The position numbers and the translations under genes are program-made. Below are positions 1 to 11,979 of a stretch of 64,000 nucleotides of DNA, piece by piece; within the stretch, counting starts at the first letter, position 1; each line of letters begins with the position of its first letter. The notes beneath the pieces were generated by a model that did no database searches, was not told where the DNA came from, and worked only from the letters and a program-made list of their open reading frames with translations. The stretch comes from Notamacropus eugenii (lineage: Eukaryota; Chordata; Mammalia; Diprotodontia; Macropodidae): contig NC_092872.1 of NCBI RefSeq assembly GCF_028372415.1, positions 516,026,224-516,090,223 of the forward strand, written 5' to 3'.

Positions 1-408
1 AAAAAGTACTATGCTCACCTGGGCAACGACTTCTACACCAACAAGCTTGTGTGCAAGGAGATCTCCATCATCCCCAGCAAGAAGTTAACGCAACAAGATT
101 GCTGCACATGTTACTCATCTAATGAAGTGGATCCAGAGAGACCCTGGGAGAGGTATCTCCATCAAATTGCAGGAAGAAGAAAGCAAAAGGAGAGATACCT
201 ATGTCCCTGAGGTCTCTGCTTTGGATCAGAAAATCATTAAAGTGGACCCTGATACCAAAGAAATGTTAAAACTCCTGGACATTGGCAGTTTGTCCAACCT
301 GCAAGTTACCCAGCCCACAGTTGGGATGAACTTCAAAACACCAAGAGGAGCTGTTTGATATTTACTTTTGCCTTCTTTCCAATAAACATGGGAACTCCCC
401 CAAAAAAA
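1..408 (+). pseudogene. RPS17 (pseudogene): RPS17 processed pseudogene, cut by the window start
   Basis: Intronless retrocopy of ribosomal protein S17, a 40S subunit protein. Translation from base 1 gives [13 protein letters not shown] and IIPSKKL. After a +1 shift near position 88 it resumes as [30 protein letters not shown] and the exact family C-terminus [12 protein letters not shown], with stop TGA at 356-358. Several family residues are altered (for example the normal RNKIAGYVTHLMKRIQRGP region). The frameshift, absence of introns, an AATAAA at about 381 and an A-rich run at about 402 mark it as a retrocopy rather than a gene. The 5' third lies outside the window. The downstream A run at about 463-471 may be a second adenylation trace or unrelated. 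Confidence 0.93.
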
Positions 409-584
409 TCAATGTGAAAATTTGTTTTGACATGTGATTAGGGAACAATAAAATACTGAAGCAAAAAAAAATTATTTGAAAAGGTTGCTTGGATACCCAA
501 GGGACTGCTGAATCCAACTGCTGCTTCAGTCCAGTGGGAAGACAACCCTATAGCTTGGGCTGCCTATGTGCAGAGTTGTGACTA

Positions 585-880
585 CAGCTCCCAATGTATC
601 CACACCTCCTGCTTCGTCACTCTCCTGTTGCCACAGGACTTCAAGGTATGTAAAATAGTAAGATAGTAAAATAATGGGTGATGAGTGATGTCTTGACTTG
701 CATATGAATTGGATTTAAGGGATGCAGAGTTGTGCATAGTCATCAGCCTCACTCTCTCTTCCAGAGTCATTGAAGTCCAGTGGCAAGATGAAAGTTAAGA
801 TGACTGTTGATGGCCCAGGATCACCAGGGAAAGTCTTCACATGCTTGGGGTAGACATTCCCCTAACTCACCAACAGGTTT
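585..880 (-). repeat. RTE-tailed SINE-like repeat (type B), old fragment
   Basis: Shares its body with copies at 10325, 35425 and 38872: the blocks TTGGATTTAAG, CAGCCTCACT, CCAGAG and a GATGACTG block occur in the same order. The 3' tail (left end on the plus strand) is degraded. Orientation is assigned from the copy at 38872, where the tRNA-like head lies at the right. Confidence 0.6.
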
Positions 881-1265
881 AAGGCTTGTTGGTTACCTGC
901 AAGCTGGTTTAGCTAGTCTGCCAAGATAGTGTTACTGGAGGGTAGCTGCTGCTTATGCTGTAGCTTCTTGGAGTCACAGGTTTTGGGTGACAAGTGGACC
1001 CCAAAGGTGGTTGATGAGCAGCCCTGAAAAGGGTTTGGAAAGCCCTAGAGGTTCTAGTCTTCCTTAAACACCCCATACACCCTCCCTTGTCTATACATAA
1101 ATGCAAAAACTACAAATCCTAGGATTTAGAGGCAAATTTGATACATTGGTATCATTGAGATTTCATGAGATGGGTCTCATGACTGGAATTTGAATCTGGG
1201 AGAGTAAAGTTTATTCAAGAGAAATGTACAGGTAAACGGAAGTGAGGAGACCATGAGCAGTGCAG

Positions 1266-1552
1266 GATAGGTATTACATTTTTAACAATAATAATTGCTA
1301 ACATTTATGTAGTGTTTACCAAGTGTCAGATACTGTGCTAAGCAATTTACAAATTTTATCATATTTGATCTTACAATAACCCAGGGCAGTGAGGGCCATC
1401 ATTATCCCCATTTTACATATGAAGAAACTGAGGCAAATAGAGGTTAGCTGATTTTTCCCAAAGTCACACAGCTAGGAAGTATTTGTGGCTGTATTTGAAT
1501 TCAGGCCTTCCTGACTCCAGACCCAGAACTCTGTCTATTATACCACCTAAAA
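1266..1552 (-). repeat. CORE-SINE with L2-type tail (MIR/Mar-like)
   Basis: Reads backwards through an L2-like tail (GTGCTAAGCAATTTACA), the CORE (CATTTTACATATGAAGAAAC, AAGTCACACAGCTAGGAAG) and a tRNA-related head ending at CTATTATACCACCT. This is the standard mammalian CORE-SINE layout in reverse. Confidence 0.85.
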
Positions 1553-3590
1553 AATCCAGAAACCAAAGTGGAGAACTGAAGTAGAAGGAATTTGGATGAA
1601 GATCAATGGAAACAGACAGAAACAGAAATAATATTGCCTTTGGAGTATAATACAGACCACCTGGACAGAAATAAAGAGTTCATGAAACAAAGCACAAGCC
1701 TAGCACAGAAGCATGATGTAGAAATAATGAGCCACTGTTGGGGGCCAGTCACAGAGGGAAATGTCATCCAGTTTTACCCTTCAAGGGTAAAAAGGGGGTG
1801 GTTTGGAGTTGATGCAGAGAGGATGCTTACTAGTTTGTGACCAGATGCAGTGGGAAGGGAAATCTGGGTCTAAGGGTGATGTAAATCTTTTTAGACCAGA
1901 TAAAGTGAAAGATTAGAATCTCCAGGAAACATAGGCAATTATTTCTTGGAACATAGGTGTGGGAACTTCTAGATTCATCCATAATCTATTGCAATCCTGA
2001 ATCTTAGAAATTTCAGGCCTTAACTACAGTTAAAGACTTATGTACTTTCAGTACTATCCACTCTCCTTTTCTGCAGTCTCCCAACTAACATCTTCTGTTT
2101 ATGTCATGTAACAGGTCATTTTTTGGGTCTCAGATACCAGGGAGCTGTCAGGTGAGGAACTGAGTTGCTATTCTAGAACAAAAGAGCTTCTCATTGCTCC
2201 CTTTTGATCTCTCTTGCCCCTCCTTGTTCCTCACCCTTGTCTGTGCCAGCACCAGCTTCCTTGATCCCTTGTGAGCACCAGCAAACAGAAGAGGTGATCT
2301 TAGGAGGTGAATAAGGAATGGATTGATAGAGGCTATTAAATTGGTAGCCTTTCCTCATTAATTTTCTCCATTCATTTTGATGGTTGATGTTTTTAGGAGT
2401 TGTCCTTCTCTCCACTGGAATCCCACACTGATATTCAGATTTATTATATGGCCTAGACCAGAGTGTGACTTTTTATTTTCCCCTGAGACAATAAATGATG
2501 ATTTTAAGAGAACTGCTCAACAGGGAATTGGTTTCTGTTGCAACACAAAAGACCATTGTATTTGATTTGATGTGCAACTTTGTGAGGTTCAGCTTAGTGT
2601 AAATTCTTTTTTCCCCCTTCACCAAATATTAGCACCTCTGAGAGGAGGATGCCATCCCAGTCTCTAATACTTGCACAATTCTTCTCCAGGCAGTCTTAGA
2701 TTATTCCCAGCCCAGCCAAGTCAGTGAGCTGGTATTTGTATGGCTGCAGCAGTGAATATATTGAATCATTTTATAAGGTGGAAATAAAAGGTAAACAAAT
2801 TGAATGAATTACTAAATACAAGTAATCGGCATGGATTGGCCATTCGCTAGGAAGTGGACATTTAGAAGGCATGTCCAAACTTAAGCATTTACAACCCATT
2901 TGCCATAGGAGTTGATAAGGTAGGGTTTGCCTCTTCATTTCTACTCTCCTTCCAAATAGTTGTATCCAAGAAACTGTTCCCTCTACTTCCCTTCTTGCTC
3001 CCTCTGTTAGACCAGGCACAAGGATTGATTTGCCTCCAGTACCTAAAGACATGTAAAATTTGTACAAAGATATCTTCTATGAAAAGGGTTTGTAATGTGT
3101 AGACTTACTACCTGGGATATGTCATATGATCCTTTGGGCTGAGGGATTTGGTGGTGTTTTGTTTCCAGGTATTTTGTTTTGTTTTGTTTTCTCCAAATAA
3201 GCCTAATCTTTAAAGTTAAAAAGAAAAGAAATGAGTCACTTCCATCATCTCTCTTTGCCAGAGCAGAAAAACTAATAATTTCTTGATATACCTTAAGGAT
3301 TATTTCATCCTTCAAAATGTGGAAGAATCAATGATGGGAACTTCAGTTTGGGAACGGATTCTGACTAATAAGGAGAAACTGGATTCTGGGGTGAACCTCA
3401 GAGGGAAATGACCACTCCATCTTAGAATCTGTAATAGAGGAGAGGAAATCAGGCATAGTCTGACACACAACCCTGACTTGGGGAGAGCAAATTTCAGAGA
3501 AATGATAGGTTCCTACCTATTTTCTAACTATAATTACAGTAAGGGAAACAAATTGTTTAAAGGAACATATGTGGATACACAAGGAACTTA
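1553..3590. other. About 2 kb with no recognised gene or repeat
   Basis: Six-frame reading shows only short unsupported ORFs. No splice-bounded conserved peptide and no clear repeat consensus were recognised. Old, unidentifiable repeat sequence is possible. Confidence 0.5.
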
Positions 3591-4440
3591 GGGTGGTTTT
3601 TTTTAAGGATATGTACAGATATATAAATAAAGTGATTAAAATGTCCATATCCTTTGAATCAAAGACTCCATAACTGGGCTTATACCCCAAAGAAGCTATC
3701 ATCTAAGAAACCAAAGAAAGTCCTCATATACTCTAAAATATTTTTAGGAGCACTTTTTGTAATAGCTAAGAACTGGAAGCAAAATCAGTTCAGTCATTTT
3801 TCAGCAGTGTCCAACTTTTCATGATCTAATTTGCCCATCAAATTAGATGCCCATAAATTGAGGAATGGTTAAACAAATTGTGGCACGTTAATATAATGGA
3901 ATATTACTGTGTTATAAGAAATTATGTGTGTGATGAATATAAAGAAGTATGGAAAGATCTATATGAACTGATATAAAGGGAAGTAAGCAGAGCCAAGAAA
4001 ACAATATAGACTAACTATAATGATGTAAATGGAAAGAGCACTTACTCACCAAATATTCAAAAGTGAAAGTAATAAAATTATAAAGATCAAGCAGGATTAG
4101 AATGAAGACATATGAGAAGATACCCCCAATCTATGCCCTTCGTGGAGGCCTACAGGTGTTACAAAGTTTTTGGATGTTTTCAATGTATCAATCAGTTGTG
4201 TTGATTTTTTTTCCTCTTTAAAAAGTACTATTTGTCACATGGGATGGTTCTCTGGCAGGGGAAGGGGGAAGGATATGTACAATAATTATGGTGATAGAAG
4301 AAGAAAAAATAGATATAAAAACTTAAGCAAACCCCCCCTCCCCAAAGACATGCAGAAGATGTTCACAAGGGAAGGGAATGGAAGATAATGGGGGGATGAA
4401 TACAAATTTATATCACAGCATGACTTCATAAGAATAGTCT
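3591..4440 (+). repeat. L1 3' fragment, 5'-truncated, with a SINE tail piece inside
   Basis: Carries decayed ORF2 C-terminal and 3' UTR signatures seen in every L1 of this window: the block around CTGGGCTTATACCCCAAAGA, the block around AATGGAATATTACTGTG and GAACTGATATAAAGGGAAGT. Positions about 3786-3846 interrupt it with a reversed Bov-B-type SINE tail (CAGTCATTTTTCAGCAGTGT). Boundaries are approximate. Confidence 0.75.
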
Positions 4441-4629
4441 CAGGAGTCCTAAAACTCAGAATGAACTGAGGTTTGTGAGGAAGACTAAAAGAAGACTGAA
4501 AAGTGTTGTTTTGTTTTTCTAACTCAGTTGGGTGAAAAAGGAGGTTGGAAGAAAGGATAAGACTGTGAGAGAAGGGATGTTGGTAAGGAATCGTACAGAG
4601 AAGAGAGAATTCCATACCTCTTATTATTC

Positions 4630-5815
4630 TTGAAAGTGGTGGTCTCCAAAGTGTAGGCTGATATCACAGGGGACATGGCATCAACCCAAGGGATTGGTGG
4701 GTGACCTACATTTAAGAAGTATATAATTGATCAGTTAATAGTTGGGAAGCAAAGGATATAATGGGAGTAAATTGTTAAATTTTCAGTGTGAACATTTACA
4801 CATCAGAAATCAAATGCTACAAATCAGGGTCTGATTTATTATTTTGTTGACTGTCTATTCTTTAGAAAGTGAAAGAGCAAAGGTGAGTTAAATAGATTAA
4901 ACTTAAAAAGCATCACCTGGGAAAGCCAACTGTCAAACATTTATCAGCATACTCCTGTTGGGAAGACGGGTCACATATCACCCTCGCTACAATAGCCAGT
5001 TGATAGACAGTTGTGGGACTTGTCCCCAGCACAACTGCACATCCCCCAACACTACATCTCTTTCTTCTTATGTAAAAGCTACCAACCACCCTTCTTTTGA
5101 GCCTGGTGTAGACCCATCAGTGTAGTTATAACATAAATTAATGGCAATCCACAGTAGCCACACTGGTACCACTGGGGAAAATTCCTTTAGACCCCAGATC
5201 ACCTCATGGTTTTGGCAGGTGCATTTGGGAGGGTGGGCTCCACTCTCTGGGGCAGTGAACAATGACTGGTGATATCCAGTTTTCATTTTGGGTAGGATGA
5301 AAGGAGTCACCCAAGAGGAGAAGACAAGTCGATTATTGTCTGTAGCACAGAGGATCCTTCACTTGGAATGGCAGAGAATAAATTCATCTAAGAACCTCCA
5401 TCAAAGGGCCACTTGGTCTCAGAGGGGAGAAGGCCACAAGACTATAGAAAGTTCCAGAGCTGACAGGTCTTTTTGAAATGTCTTAGCATCTATTCAAAGA
5501 GCTTCCTCTTCACCACATGGCTAGCCAGTCTAACCCATAGTTAGCTACAGAATGTCTATAAAGGCGTTTCATTCTATGTCATCACAACTCTCCTGAGAAG
5601 CAGGCTTCTTGGCTTATCTGATGGAGAGATGCCATCCTGGGTGCTCTACACATGCTCCAGACCCAGGTTTCGGAAATAAAACCAGACTTTGCCCTCCACT
5701 ATTGCTGTGAGTTAGGAGAACAATGAAGATCTAGATTTTCCATTTCCATTTTGCGGCCCTGTACTCTACTTTTGCATAGTCTCGGAATTCCTCTGTTTCA
5801 TCCAACAACATTTCC
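4630..5815. other. No recognised gene or repeat
   Basis: Contains ORFs of 80 and 62 codons on opposite strands near 5068-5476. Neither matches a family I recognise and neither has splice support. The stretch may be an old unclassified insertion. Confidence 0.45.
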
Positions 5816-5821
5816 TTATTC

Positions 5822-5995
5822 TGTCGGCAACTAGATGGCACACTGGGCCTGCAGCCAGGAAGACCTGAGTTCAAATCCAGCCTCAGACAGCTGTGTGACC
5901 CTAGGCAAAGTCACTTAACCTCTGTCTGCCTCAATTTCCTCATCTATAAATAATGATAGCACTAAACTCCCAGAGTTGTTGAGAGAAATCAAATG
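5822..5995 (+). repeat. CORE-SINE with L2-type tail (type C)
   Basis: tRNA-like head (GACCTGAGTTCAAATCCAGC contains a B-box-like GTTCAAATCC), CORE (TGTGACCCTAGGCAAAGTCA) and the L2-type tail ending near GTTGTTGAGAGAAATCAAAT. Confidence 0.88.
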
Positions 5996-6019
5996 ATCCA
6001 CTCTTTAATTAACAGGCCC

Positions 6020-7490
6020 AAATGAACTATATCAAGGTACTAAAAACTGGTGGGTCTGATTGCTGATCCACTCTTGATGGTCTTTGAAAGATTACAGAGA
6101 ACAGGGAAGATGTAACAAAACTGGACAGTGGCAGATGTCCCAACTGTCTAAGAAGGAAAGAGATTAGAATCTGCACACTACAGGCCAGTGAGTTTGACTT
6201 AGATTCAGTAAAAGGAAGCAGTAATGACAAAGACCCAACACAAGAACATGCCAGACTAATTTCCCTTTTTGACAGGACAAGTAAATCAAATTATTATTAA
6301 ATTGATAATAATAAAAATTATAAACAAATGATAAATTATTATTAAATTAAAGATTAGGGCAACGATATAGATCTAGTCTACTTAGATTTTAACAAAATAT
6401 TGGATCAAGTTTCTCATTCTATTCCTGTGGGAAAAGTTGGAGAGATGAGATCGAGACAATTGTATAGTTGGTGGATTCAGAATTGGCTAAGTAGCCAGAT
6501 GCCCAAAGGGTAGTTAATCAAATTCCACATCAATTTGAAAGTCCTTAATGGAATGCCCCAGGGATCTGTGCTTTGCTTTGGACTGTTAAACATTTTTATT
6601 CATGACTTAGAAAATGCACAAATGGCATGCTTATCAATTTGTAAAATACAGAAAGCTGGTTGTAATAGATAATAGGTTAGATGCTTAAGGATTCAAAAAA
6701 GATTTTGACAGATAAGAATGATGAACTGAAACTAATTAAATGAAATGTAATAGTAAAAGAAAACGTAAAATTCTGCACTTGGGTTCAAAAAATCAACTTC
6801 ACAAAGACAAGATAGGAGAAATATGCCTGGATAATGGTTGGTCTGAAAAAATGGAAGGGGCACTGGGCAGTACTGAGTTGTAGACTACTGCAAGGGAAAT
6901 AAATCAACATTGTGGTACACCAGCCAAAAAAGCTAACGCAATCGTAAATTGCATTTTAAAAAGCAGTGTCCAGGAAGAGAGGTCATAATCTTATTACACT
7001 CAACACTGATCAGACTACATGATGTATTTATTTCTGACTGTTGTATTTTCAGAAAGATGTAGGTAACCCAGAAAGTACCCAAAAGAGGGTGACCAGGCTG
7101 GTGAAGGGTTTTAAGATTATAACATGAGGCTCAGCTAAAAGCAATAAAGAAAAGAAGATATAAAAGCTGTTCTCGAGTATCTGAAGGGTTGTCATTTGGA
7201 AAAGGGATTTGACTTGTTTCTCTTGGAGGGCAGCACCTGAAGTCATGGATCAAAGATGCAAAGGAGCAGATTTAGGCCTTATGGAATAAAAAGTTTCTTC
7301 ATAATTATGGAATGGACTGCCTGGGGAGAAGATAAGCTCTTCTCACCAGAGGTCTTTAAGCAAAGGCTGGCACATTGTAAAGGGGATTCCTGTTCTGGAA
7401 CACATTATAAACCTCTGGAATTCCTTCTACCTCTGAGACACTATAGTTCGGCGACTACTAATCCATTCTCTTTCCACTGTGAAATATCAA
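6020..7490 (+). repeat. CR1/L3 LINE, 3' part of the reverse transcriptase ORF and 3' end
   Basis: Nucleotide landmarks of mammalian L3/CR1 occur in order: CTAATTTCCCTTTTTGACAG, GATATAGATCTAGTCTACTT, CCAGGGATCTGTGC, CACTTGGGTTCAAAAAATCA, AGCCAAAAAAGCTAACGCAA, GTATCTGAAGGGTTGTCA and GAGGTCTTTAAGCAAAGGCT. The reading frame is heavily broken. An AT-rich ATTATTAAA tract (about 6290-6352) looks like a later expansion. A second copy of the same family is at 55435. Confidence 0.82.
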
Positions 7491-7750
7491 AGCTTGAGGA
7501 ACCCTTAGAGATCAAATTCTTCATTTTGTAGTCCAGGGAAGGCATGCGTAGTAGCAGAGGGGGACAAGGTAACTGCAATCTCTGTCTAGTGTTTTCTGTC
7601 ACATCTTATGTCTTAGTTGATGCCATAGTGTCTGTGGGAAATGGGGGCAAAGAAGAGGACTGATAAAAGTACCCCCAAAAATATCTTGTCCCATTATTTA
7701 CATGGAGAGTAGTCAGAGAATAAAATGACCCTGTGTTTAAATCCCTGCAT

Positions 7751-8042
7751 CTAGGTGGGAATGGTGGCACATGCTTATAATCCCTGTTACTAGGGAGCCT
7801 GAGGCTGGTGGATCACATGAACTCAGGAGTTCTGAGCTGCAGTAGGGTAAAGTCAATGTTGGGTGGGTGCTTTGTCTGCCAGTATGGTGAGACTTCAGGA
7901 ATGGGGAGCCACAAGGCTGACTAAAGAGGCGACAAATCTGCCAAAGCTTGGAAATAGAACAGGTCAAAGTTTCAGTGCCAGTTAGCGGTTGGATTGAGCC
8001 CATTAATGCTCATTGCTTTTCCAGCCTGGGCAAAATAGAGAA
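7751..8042 (+). pseudogene. RN7SL (pseudogene): 7SL (SRP) RNA pseudogene, near full length
   Basis: 7SL RNA is the scaffold of the signal recognition particle. The copy follows the 7SL order end to end: the Alu-domain 5' half (GGTGGCACATGC, GGGAGCCTGAGGCTGGTGGA, CAGGAGTTCTGAGCTGCAGT), then the S domain (TATGGTGA, GGGGAGCCACAAGG, GGAAATAGAACAGGTCAAAG), then the 3' Alu-domain strand (CCAGCCTGGGCAAAATAGAG). Length is about 292 nt against about 300 for 7SL. Retention of the S domain separates it from Alu or B1-type SINEs. Many substitutions, for example in the S-domain helix 8 region, argue that it is dead. It abuts a reversed SINE at 8043. Confidence 0.9.
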
Positions 8043-8273
8043 GTTGTTGTTGAGTCCAGCTCTTTGTGACCTCATTTGGAGTTTTCTTGGCAAAGATACT
8101 GGAGCAGTTTGCCATTTCCTTCTCTAGCTCGTTTTTTTATAGGTGAGGAAACTGAGGCAAACAGGTTTAAGTGTTTGCCCAGGGTCACACAGGCCCAATT
8201 TGAATTCAGAAAAATGAATGTTCCTGATTCCAAGACTGGTACCCTATCCCCTGTGCCACCTAGCTGTCGAAAC
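8043..8273 (-). repeat. CORE-SINE with Bov-B-type tail (type A)
   Basis: Reversed copy. The tail GTTGTTGTTGAGTCC and the GTTTTCTTGGCAAAGATACT block come first, then the CORE (AGGAAACTGAGGCAAACAGG, CCAGGGTCACACAG) and the head ending CTGTGCCACCTAGCTG. Confidence 0.9.
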
Positions 8274-8499
8274 ATAGGGGAAAACAGTCTCAAAAACCCC
8301 AACCCCAAACCTTCAAATCCCTATGTTCAATCACTCATTCTATAGAGTCAACTACAGTTCTGACTTGATAACCCTGTCATATGGCAGCCAAGCAGAGAGT
8401 CTACTAAAAAGATATATAGACAGGGAGTAAACATTAACTAGAAGGGACCCAAGCTATGTCAGTACCAGGAAGCAAATGAATTTTTTTGAGTAGTGAAGG

Positions 8500-8585
8500 A
8501 ATGCTGGCATGGCAGAGTGGATAGAGAGTTGAGCTCAGAGTCAGAAAGATCTAAGTTCAGATCCTGCCTCTGACATATCCTGACC
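8500..8585 (+). repeat. SINE head fragment
   Basis: tRNA-like head only: GGCAGAGTGGATAGAGAGTT and AAGTTCAGATCCTGCC, without CORE or tail. Confidence 0.65.
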
Positions 8586-9000
8586 TGGGATCAGAGGCAA
8601 AACAACTTCTTATCACCCCAGACAATTCTCCAAGGCTATGGGGTTGAAGAACAGTTGCTGGTATATGCATTGGTAGTGGGAATTTCCTTGCTAAGAATTC
8701 CTTATACAAATGAAATCAAAAGTTTCTATCAAAAGAAGAAAAAAAGACAAGATGCCATAAAGAAGATACTATATATTCCTGCATTTCTCTAAGGCTGTAA
8801 GTTCCTTAAAGATAGATAGGATTTCAATTTTGCTTTTGTATTCTGTACTTAACTGAATCAGAATAGGTAACTTTCTAGCTTCAGAATGTCATGAATCTAG
8901 ATCTCTATGAACTGACCTTAGAAGGTGTGTAATGTGTTATTGTAACAAAGGACTGGCCAATTAGTACTGGAAGCTTGTGTAATTAATTAGTCCTGCCTAA

Positions 9001-9262
9001 TGAGGCAGCTCAGTGGCATAATATGAGGGATGCTGGGCCTGGAGTCAGGAAGACCTGAGTTCAAATCTTGCCTCAGAAACTTACTAGTTGTGTGACCCTG
9101 AGCAAGTAATTTTTCTTTTGTTTGCCTCAGTTTCCTCAACCGTAAAATGGGAATAATAATACCTGTCTCCCAGGGTTGTTGTGAGAACCAAATTAGATAA
9201 TATTTGTAAAATGCTTAGCATAGTACCTGGCACAAAGTAGGCACTTTAAAAATGCTTGTTTC
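9001..9262 (+). repeat. CORE-SINE with L2-type tail (type C)
   Basis: Complete head, CORE and tail. The tail contains CTCCCAGGGTTGTTGTGAGA and GCTTAGCATAGTACCTGGCA, as in MIR/L2 3' ends. A short (CCA)n run follows. Confidence 0.92.
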
Positions 9263-9269
9263 ACCACCA

Positions 9270-10320
9270 CCACCACTACCACTGGCAAGCCATATGGTAA
9301 GCCTACTTCTGGAAGTATACGATGATGTGGAATGGAGGGGCCTACGTTGCTGCTTCAGAGTATGTGCATGTATTCTGTGACTGTTTCCTGTCCATTTACT
9401 GAGTAGTGAAGAAAAGCCTTTCCATTGGTAGCTGAGCTGGAACTACAAAAGGCCCTAACCAGCTGACTTAATCTCCATTTTCCCTGATGTCAAATAAAGT
9501 AAAGGATGATTGACAACAGAACAACCTTGTGAGTTTCAAAAGGTCATTAGAGCCAGCAGAATTTACCAATAGCCATAGCTGCTTCAGCCCTGAGGAGCAA
9601 CTTGCTTGTTCTGGTCTAGCAGTGGATCAGCCAAGTGGTCAAAAGCCCATGTCCTACAAGCAAAGGAGTGACTAATCCTTTGGCTATGCTGGACCCACAA
9701 GTAAACTTAGTGGTGGGAGGAATGTTTGTAGCAGTCACTTTATGTTTGCACCCTCTCTCCCAGGAATCACAGTGGTAGAGGGAATGGTGTGCCCCCATTT
9801 CTGAGGGGTGTGTTTATACTTCTAGTCTTTCTATATCTTCTCAGTAAATATCCCTTTGTAAAAAAACAAAACAAAACAAAAATTAAAAACCAATCTGATC
9901 AATTATCTATGATACAGACGAAATGTGAACTGGTTAAATTGATAGTTGAACACTAATCAGTGGTACTGATGATAGTAAGGGATTATTGTCACTGGGCACT
10001 TTATATTGGAGAGAACATATCAGAATGGGAACTAGGGCTAAAAACATCGCAAGAATCACTGTAACTTCTTGGGGTTATCCTTTGAACTCTGTGGAGGAAA
10101 TGTAGCTGTCTTTTGGGAGCCCAATTTGCCAAGGCAAGTGGATATTGGGATTAGGATCCTCAGAGTCTTATAAAGGTTACATTAATTCATAATTAGAATG
10201 AGTTTCATTTTAACAAATCTCCAACAACCTTAAATAAGTCACAGTTTCTTCCTCTGTAAAATGAAATGGGAGTTGAACTAGATGAGTTCTAAAAATCCTT
10301 TCAGGTCTGAGTAAGTAATG
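9270..10320. other. No recognised gene; low-complexity scraps
   Basis: No coding or RNA gene recognised. It includes a short A-rich simple run near 9860 just after GTAAATATCCCTTTG, a phrase also seen at about 44695, so a diverged unclassified repeat may be shared between the two sites. Confidence 0.45.
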
Positions 10321-10324
10321 GTAA

Positions 10325-10640
10325 CAAACAAAGTGTGTGGTTTGTCCTTTGTTCTTGAAGAGGACCATGACATCAAGGAGGTGATGCCATGACAAGCAAG
10401 TGATTTGGATTTAAGTGAGAGAGAGCTGCACAAAGTCACCAGCCTCACTTTCTTCTCCAGAGCCATCTGGGTCCACTGGCAAGATATAGATCAGGATGAC
10501 TGGGGATGGCACCTAGGCAGTGAGAGACTTTGGTCTTTTTAAAGCTAAGGTCTTTCCCTGGTCTCAGTCTGACTGAAGCAATGCCCAATCAGTGATTAAG
10601 GCTAGGTAAGAAATGAGGCAGAGAATGGCAATTCTTTTGC
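10325..10640 (-). repeat. RTE-tailed SINE-like repeat (type B), best preserved body
   Basis: Starts with the RTE-type tail (TTTGTCCTTTGTTCTTGAAG) and continues through CAAGCAAGTGATTTGGATTT, CACCAGCCTCACTTTCTTCT and TCAGTGATTAAGGCTAGGTA. The tail matches the 3' end of the RTE element at 38535. Confidence 0.8.
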
Positions 10641-10887
10641 CTAGTCAAAAAAAAAAAAATCAATCTGGGAGAGGAAGACCCTCAAGATTTCTGGCCAAAA
10701 CAGAAACAACTGCTAATTACATTCACTCTGAGTCAACTAGGGTCCAAACAAAATAGCCTTTCCCACTCTCATTAAAATATATTTATAATTATTCAGGTTT
10801 TTGATGGGAAAAATGCTTTGAGATCTTCAAAGGCAGATATTAAAGAAATGAAGTACCTGGTATAATGCTGGATAGTGGAGGCAATGT

Positions 10888-11016
10888 GGCTGAAGGGAAG
10901 GAAAAAAGAAAGGAAGGAATTGGAGAAAGAAAAGGAAGGAAGGAAGAGAATAGAAGGAAGAAAGAGAATGGAAGGAAGGAAGGAAGAAAGAAAGAGAGGG
11001 GAGGAAATAAGAAAGA
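10888..11016 (+). repeat. (GGAA)n/(GAAA)n polypurine tract
   Basis: About 130 bases made almost only of A and G, with repeated GGAAGGAAGGAAG. The long open frames on both strands here (144 codons plus, 108 codons minus) are by-products of the low complexity. Confidence 0.9.
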
Positions 11017-11059
11017 CTGTATTTGTAAGGGAATGAGAGTGGAGGGCTTCCATGAGAAA

Positions 11060-11690
11060 GCCCCAGGATGTTCAGAAATTAGTAAGAAGAGTAGACTTTG
11101 GAAGCAAATGGGAGTTTCAATCACTACCAGTCCAGGTGTAGCAGCTGTCAGACTAGAATACCCCATGCCTGCGTCTCTGAAATCACTAGTGCTTTGTTCT
11201 GAGACAGCAGTGAAGGTCCAACACTCTGAACCTCAAAATCCAATGTGCCCTAACCCAGGAGGTAGAGTTCAAGACACTTGCCTAAGCAACCTGGGTTGAA
11301 ATCTAATAAAGCTAACCACAAAAAAAGATAGCAGGAGACAGAGCTTAGCCCTGGTACAAATCCTCAATTAAAGAACTGAAGCTTGAGAGATGAAATAATA
11401 CAAGAAGATACATACCATTTAATGAATTATAATAAATATACTGAAATTGTAAAAAATCATACCTAGAAGAAGAGAACAATTCCATAACAATTGTAAGCAG
11501 AGGTTCAACAGATTTTAAAAAAAGAAAAGGACCTATATGTACAAAAATATTTATAGCAGACATTTTCTGGTGGCAAAGAATTGGAAATTGAGGGGCTGTC
11601 CATCAATTGGGGAATGACTGAACAAACTGTGGTATGTGATCATGATGGAATACTACTGTGCTATAAGAAATGATGAACAGTAAAGCTTGA
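11060..11690 (+). repeat. Internally deleted L1 remnant (5' UTR-like piece joined to ORF2 end)
   Basis: The left half (to about 11420) resembles the L1 5' UTR at 43215 (AGGAGGTAGAGTTCAAG; TTAGCCCTGGTACAAATCC). The right half (11500-11684) is the ORF2 C-terminal region (ATATGTACAAAAATATTTAT, AATTGGGGAATGACTGAACA, CTGTGCTATAAGAAATGATG). The middle of the element is missing. Confidence 0.6.
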
Positions 11691-11821
11691 GGGGACCTGG
11701 AAGGACATCTTGCCCACTCCTTACTTTGAACACTTCCATACACATGAGGAAATGGGCTCTGCTTTTTATTATTTATGTGACCTTGGACAAGCCACTTCTC
11801 CACTTTACATATTGTCTTTCT

Positions 11822-11920
11822 ATATTAGAATGTAAGTTCCTTGAGGATAGGGACTCTTTTATTTGCTTTTATTTGTATCCCCAGCTCTTAGCAGTGTGAG
11901 TGCTCAATAAATGCTTAACC
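11822..11920 (+). repeat. L2 LINE 3' end
   Basis: AGAATGTAAGTTCCTTGAGG, TTGTATCCCCAGC and GTGCTCAATAAATGCTTA form the typical L2 3' terminus. Confidence 0.85.
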
Positions 11921-11977
11921 TATCTACCGATCTTTCTAGCATCTTTCATCTATTCACCTATCTGTCCATCCAACTAT

Positions 11978-11979
<2 letters not shown>

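Noticed and set aside
122-358. 78-codon ORF as a short ribosomal protein gene
   Set aside because: It is the frame-shifted second half of an RPS17 retrocopy; the start Met is internal to the family protein.
5822-5880. tRNA genes at the SINE heads
   Set aside because: Only tRNA-derived A/B-box-like remnants in repeats; no complete cloverleaf is visible.
7751-8042. Functional SRP RNA gene
   Set aside because: Many substitutions in paired regions and a truncated 3' end directly joined to a SINE.
10793-11299. ORFs of 86-144 codons on both strands
   Set aside because: They lie over a polypurine tract, where low complexity keeps several frames open.
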